DNA of 7,874 nucleotides from positions 1 through 7,874 of the forward strand of contig PLJQ01000186.1 in the NCBI GenBank assembly GCA_003140275.1. Reading direction: 5' to 3'. Below the pieces are notes generated by a model that saw only the letters and a list, made by a program, of their open reading frames with translations, ran no database searches and was not told where the DNA came from. This DNA comes from Limisphaerales bacterium. Its GTDB lineage: Bacteria; Verrucomicrobiota; Verrucomicrobiia; Limisphaerales; PALSA-1396. Position 1 is the first letter of the stretch, and every line of letters begins with the position of its first letter. Positions 4,597-7,874 of this stretch are shown here, one piece after another. A program made the translations under genes and the position numbers.

Positions 4597-5718
4597 ATGC
4601 ACTCCCCAGAACTGCGTGAACAATGCGCGCAACAATTGCTGGCCGCTGCGGGCCGGGTAAAAGAGTTCAATGTGTTTGTCGGCCTGGATGGATTTGTGGA
4701 TGAAATCATCCACGTCGTTGACAAGCGCGACAATGCCGAATCCTTTCACCGCCTGCCCACGATCGTCAGTCTGGCCGATCGCCTGGCGGCGGCCGCCGGC
4801 CAAAGCACCAATGTTGAATTGGTTCGTCAGAACATCAAACTGGGAGGCAACGGCCCGATCATGGCCAACGCGCTCGCCAACTTCGGCCTCAACGTCACCT
4901 GCCTTGGCACCCTGGGGTATCCGAATTTGCACCCGGTGTTCGCCGACTTTGCGCGCCGGGCGGAAGTCCACAGCCTGGCCGAACCCGGGTACACCGACGC
5001 GTTGGAATTTACGGACGGTAAAATCATGTTCGGCAAGCATACCTCCTTGAAAGAGGTCACCTGGCAGAATGTCCAGACGCGGTTTGGCATCGCCAAGCTA
5101 AAGGCAAAACTCAACCTGGCTGACCTGGTCGCCTTTATGAATTGGACAATGCTGCCCCACATGAGCGAAATCTGGGCGGCGCTGCTTCAGGAAGTATGCC
5201 CGTCGTTAAACGGCCGGCGCCGGAAAATTTTCTTTGATCTGGCGGACCCGCAAAAACGAACGCTGGCGGACATCGAACAGGCACTGAACCTGATCGTTGG
5301 CTTTGAAAAATATTTCGAGGTGTTCCTTGGATTGAATGAAAAGGAAACGTGCGAGATCAGCCATGTGTTGGGGATTCCGACCAAGGACCGTTCGCCGGAA
5401 GGGCTGGCCGCAATGGCGCTGGCGATTCACCGTCGGCTGCCGGTCAACACGCTGGTGGTGCATCCGGTTTCCTTCGCGATCACAGTCGGCGAGGGAGGAG
5501 TTAATCTGATCGAAGGGCCATACCTTGCGGATCCGTTCATCACCACCGGTGCCGGCGATCATTTTAATTCCGGCTTTTGTCTCGGTAAATTGCTCGGTTT
5601 TGAGAATGCGCTCAGTTTGTTGACCGGCGTGGCCACGAGCGGACATTATGTCCGCACCGGCCAAAGTCCGGCCATACCCGATGTCGCTTCGCTCCTGCGC
5701 CGCTGGCCCGCCAAATAA
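4597..5718 (+). CDS. PfkB-family carbohydrate/nucleoside kinase
   Basis: The 373-residue product belongs to the ribokinase/PfkB superfamily, which transfers phosphate from ATP to a sugar, sugar phosphate or nucleoside. Visible marks are the N-terminal substrate-side strand VFVGLDGFVDEII (26-38), the first PfkB signature region GGNGPIMANALANFGLNVTCLGTLG (83-107), an ADP-side LGLNEKE (244-250), and the second signature DPFITTGAGDHFNSGF (312-327), whose Asp321 in GAGD is the predicted catalytic base. It is longer than typical ribokinases (about 300 residues), with extra N-terminal sequence. The substrate cannot be read from sequence. It starts 52 bases after parB and ends 45 bases before def, on the same strand, so co-transcription is possible. 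No Shine-Dalgarno sequence is seen before the ATG. Confidence 0.93.
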   Translation: MHSPELREQCAQQLLAAAGRVKEFNVFVGLDGFVDEIIHVVDKRDNAESFHRLPTIVSLADRLAAAAGQSTNVELVRQNIKLGGNGPIMANALANFGLNVTCLGTLGYPNLHPVFADFARRAEVHSLAEPGYTDALEFTDGKIMFGKHTSLKEVTWQNVQTRFGIAKLKAKLNLADLVAFMNWTMLPHMSEIWAALLQEVCPSLNGRRRKIFFDLADPQKRTLADIEQALNLIVGFEKYFEVFLGLNEKETCEISHVLGIPTKDRSPEGLAAMALAIHRRLPVNTLVVHPVSFAITVGEGGVNLIEGPYLADPFITTGAGDHFNSGFCLGKLLGFENALSLLTGVATSGHYVRTGQSPAIPDVASLLRRWPAK

Positions 5719-5730
5719 TTTGCTTCACTT

Positions 5731-5783
5731 GGAGAGGAGTGCCAATGATGATTTTGCCTTTGCATGAATCTTCCCATCGTTAA
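5731..5783 (+). promoter_or_regulatory. Shine-Dalgarno plus 12-codon frame overlapping the def start
   Basis: GGAGAGGAG (5731-5739) is the best ribosome binding site in the plus-strand genes. It lies 5 bases before ATGATG at 5745, which opens the peptide MMILPLHESSHR and stops with TAA at 5781-5783. The def ATG at 5764 is inside this frame but in a different phase, and is 24 bases from the Shine-Dalgarno sequence. This may be a leader peptide controlling def, or simply a distant ribosome landing site. Confidence 0.35.
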
Positions 5784-6333
5784 ATACGGCCATCCGATGC
5801 TCCGTAAGCGGGGAGCGCGAATCGATGCGATCACTCCGGCCATCAAAAAGTTGATCGCGGAAATGATTGAAACCATGAACGCCAATCGCGGCATCGGCCT
5901 GGCCGCGCAGCAGGTCGGCTACGCGCTCCAATTGACGGTGCTTGATCTGCGCAACGTGACCGACCGGCCTTCGACCCTGGAGTTGGGCGGCCAAACCGCC
6001 GACGTCAACGATTTCATGCCGCTGGTGCTGATCAACCCGGAGGTCAAGGCGGTCGGCAAACCGGTCCCCGGGCCGGAAGGCTGCCTGAGCTTTCCGGAAA
6101 TTTTCGCCGACATCACCCGCCCCGAATCCGTGCAGGTCATCGCCCTGAACGAAAAAGGTCAACGCCTGGAGTTCCACTGCGGCGGCCTGCTCGCCCGCGC
6201 CGTGCAACATGAAACCGATCATCTGAACGGAATCCTTTTTATTGACCGCATGAAAACGGAAACCAAAGTGTCATTTAAAGAGGAACTGGACGAACTGCAA
6301 GCCATCACGAAGGCTGCGCTTAAGCAGAAATAG
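5764..6333 (+). CDS. def: Peptide deformylase
   Basis: Peptide deformylase is a cytoplasmic metalloenzyme (usually Fe2+) that removes the formyl group from the N-terminal methionine of nascent proteins. The 189-residue product has all three family motifs intact: GIGLAAQQVG (43-52), EGCLS (105-109, metal ligand Cys107) and QHETDH (148-153, ligands His149 and His153, catalytic Glu150). It is slightly longer than the E. coli enzyme, with a longer segment between motifs 1 and 2 (about 66-86) and a charged C-terminal tail. The start at 5764 gives the usual opening LPIVKYGHPMLR; an in-frame TGA just upstream excludes any earlier start. It is the last of three co-directional genes, and converges on rpoN with 26 bases between the two coding ends. 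Confidence 0.97.
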   Translation: MNLPIVKYGHPMLRKRGARIDAITPAIKKLIAEMIETMNANRGIGLAAQQVGYALQLTVLDLRNVTDRPSTLELGGQTADVNDFMPLVLINPEVKAVGKPVPGPEGCLSFPEIFADITRPESVQVIALNEKGQRLEFHCGGLLARAVQHETDHLNGILFIDRMKTETKVSFKEELDELQAITKAALKQK

Positions 6334-6359
6334 AATTCCCGGAGGAAACCAAAGCCACG

Positions 6360-7859
6360 TTAGTAAACCTTGCGCAAGTTTGACGGGAGGATGTTCAACT
6401 CAGTGCGATATTTGGCCACCGTCCGGCGCGCGATTTTAATCCCCTTGTCCGCCAGCATTTTGACAATCTCCTGGTCGGACAGCGGCTTGCCGGGGTTTTC
6501 GTTCCGAAACATTTCCACGACCATGTCCTTGACGGTTGTATTGGAGACTCCCACGCCATCGGCCGTCTGAATGCCGCCGGTGAAAAAATATTTCATCTCA
6601 AAAATTCCCTGCGGCGTTTGCATGTATTTCCCGGAAACCGCCCGGCTCACCGTGGTTTCGTGAACTCCCACGGCATCCGCCACGGGCTGCATCGTCAGGG
6701 GCTTGAGATGAGCCACACCCTTCTCCATGAACTCACGCTGTCGTTCGACAATCTGTTTGGCGATATTCAAAATCGTCGTCTGCCGTTGGTGCAGGCTCTT
6801 GATTAAAAACTTTCCGGCGCGGATTTTTTCCCGGATATAACTGCGAACCTCCGCCGAATTGTTGCCCTGGGCCATCAGGTCCTTGTAGGCATTGCTGATT
6901 CGCAAATGGGGAATCTGCTCGTTGTTGTTGGTCACCACAAACTCATCGCCCACCTTTTGAACAAAGATTTCCGGCGAGACGTATTGGTTGTTGTCCGAGA
7001 GATAAGCCCGGCCCGGCCGTGGCTCCAAACAGGCAATCCGTTCCAAAGCTTCCTGCACCTCGTCCAGTGTGAGTCCCAGTCCGCGGGCGATCTCCGGTAT
7101 CCGGCGCTTGCCCAAGGCGTCCATGTGTTCGCTGATGATTCGATACTCCAGCGTCTCCGTTTGCCCCGAACGCTCCAATTGCAATCGCAAACATTCCCGC
7201 AACTCCCGGGCACCGACACCGGGCGGGTCAAAGGACTGAACGACACCCAGCACTGCCAGCAGTTTTTCCGGCGTCAAATTGGTGGAAGTCGCCAGTTCTT
7301 CAATCGTCGCCTTGAGATAACCGTGGTCGTCAATATTGCCGACGAGCATTTCGGCGATGGGCCGCTGATCGTCAGGCATGCTGGACAACCGCACTTGTTC
7401 CAGCAGCGCTTCCTGCAGTGAAGTGCCGGCCACCAGCGAATCAAACATGAATTGGCGCTTTTCCTCGTCATCGGCTGACGACCGCATCCGATTGTTGTTA
7501 TCGGCAGCACTATCGCGCCATTCCTGATCAAGTTGAACCAGCTTCTCGAACTCAGCCTGAAAGTCATCCACCGGCTCTTCGCTTGGCTTTTCCGTGGCGG
7601 GATCAAAATTGACATCCGCCGGCGGTTCAGTGGGATCGATTTGATCGATTTGCTCGTTGCCTTCCTCGGTGTTTTTTTCCTGCTGCTCCACTTCGGTGGG
7701 AGGCACTTCCTCCAGGACGGGGTTCTGGGCCAGTTCCTGCTCCACCAACGCCTTCAGTTCCAACGTCTGCGCCTGCAACAAAGCCAGCGATTGCAGCATC
7801 TGCGGTGCAAGCACCTGCGACTGCGTCATTCTTTGAGCCAAATGTAAGCCTTGTGCCAC
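6360..7859 (-). CDS. rpoN: RNA polymerase sigma-54 factor RpoN (5' end near window edge)
   Basis: Sigma-54 directs RNA polymerase to -24/-12 promoters and needs ATP-driven enhancer-binding activators. The 499-residue product is full length for the family: a Gln/Leu-rich activator-interacting region I (about 1-50, MTQSQVLAPQMLQSLALLQ), an acidic region II (about 51-135), the core-binding domain (about 135-330, with NIDDHGYL and SFDPPGVGARELRECL), and the DNA-binding domain with its helix-turn-helix (about 387-426, ADAVGVHETTVSRAVSGKYMQTP) and an intact RpoN box ARRTVAKYR (477-485). The chosen start is the GTG at 7859, which gives the usual AQGLHLAQRM opening. The frame remains open to the window end, so an earlier start cannot be excluded. 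No activator gene or clear sigma-54 promoter accompanies it here. Confidence 0.96.
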   Translation of the reverse strand: MAQGLHLAQRMTQSQVLAPQMLQSLALLQAQTLELKALVEQELAQNPVLEEVPPTEVEQQEKNTEEGNEQIDQIDPTEPPADVNFDPATEKPSEEPVDDFQAEFEKLVQLDQEWRDSAADNNNRMRSSADDEEKRQFMFDSLVAGTSLQEALLEQVRLSSMPDDQRPIAEMLVGNIDDHGYLKATIEELATSTNLTPEKLLAVLGVVQSFDPPGVGARELRECLRLQLERSGQTETLEYRIISEHMDALGKRRIPEIARGLGLTLDEVQEALERIACLEPRPGRAYLSDNNQYVSPEIFVQKVGDEFVVTNNNEQIPHLRISNAYKDLMAQGNNSAEVRSYIREKIRAGKFLIKSLHQRQTTILNIAKQIVERQREFMEKGVAHLKPLTMQPVADAVGVHETTVSRAVSGKYMQTPQGIFEMKYFFTGGIQTADGVGVSNTTVKDMVVEMFRNENPGKPLSDQEIVKMLADKGIKIARRTVAKYRTELNILPSNLRKVY

Positions 7860-7874
7860 GTGGCTGACTTTAAT

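Noticed and set aside
7844..7859. TGGCACAAGGCTTACA on the minus strand at the rpoN start, resembling a sigma-54 -24/-12 promoter
   Set aside because: The -24 part is perfect but the -12 part is TTAC rather than TTGC, and it overlaps the first codons of rpoN, so a transcript from it would lack the start codon. Probably coincidence of coding sequence.

Overview
The window is a moderately GC-rich bacterial chromosome segment. It most likely comes from a Verrucomicrobiota member of the Pedosphaera/Limisphaerales type. That placement is inference: it rests on the look of the exported SUMF1-domain protein (an N-terminal module ending in FYRAV, typical of secreted proteins in that group), the CPHCGC zinc-ribbon element at the left edge, the near absence of Shine-Dalgarno sequences before most starts, and the single-copy housekeeping genes. 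No 16S rRNA or other decisive marker is present.

Layout. Positions 1-568 (minus) hold a transposase-like zinc-ribbon gene broken by an apparent 1-base frameshift and running off the left edge. Positions 569-911 contain no convincing gene but carry short repeats. Positions 912-2030 (minus) encode an exported formylglycine-generating-enzyme-fold (SUMF1) protein lacking one of the two catalytic cysteines. Positions 2031-2570 are mostly non-coding, with a perfect 12-bp intrinsic terminator, an 8-bp stem-loop and a 16-bp perfect palindrome. Positions 2571-2909 (minus) encode a small exported His/Gly-rich protein with a 10-residue repeat. Positions 2910-3112 form an AT-rich gap with two identical DnaA-box-like 9-mers exactly 21 bp apart, 0.6 kb from parB, making it a candidate replication-origin element.

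The right half is housekeeping: a DUF309 protein (3113-3532, minus), then three plus-strand genes, parB (3645-4544), a PfkB-family sugar/nucleoside kinase (4597-5718) and peptide deformylase def (5764-6333). These converge on rpoN (sigma-54, 6360-7859, minus), with only 26 bp between the def and rpoN stop codons. The parB, kinase and def genes are closely spaced (52 and 45 bp) and may be co-transcribed, although their functions (chromosome segregation, carbohydrate phosphorylation, N-terminal deformylation) are unrelated.

No complete novel multi-gene system such as a defence island or CRISPR array is visible. The items most worth checking are the paired DnaA boxes next to parB, the repetitive His/Gly-rich exported protein with the structured region beyond its stop, the dispersed GCAGTGCCGTAAAAA repeat, and the unusual translation-start arrangements of the DUF309 gene and def.
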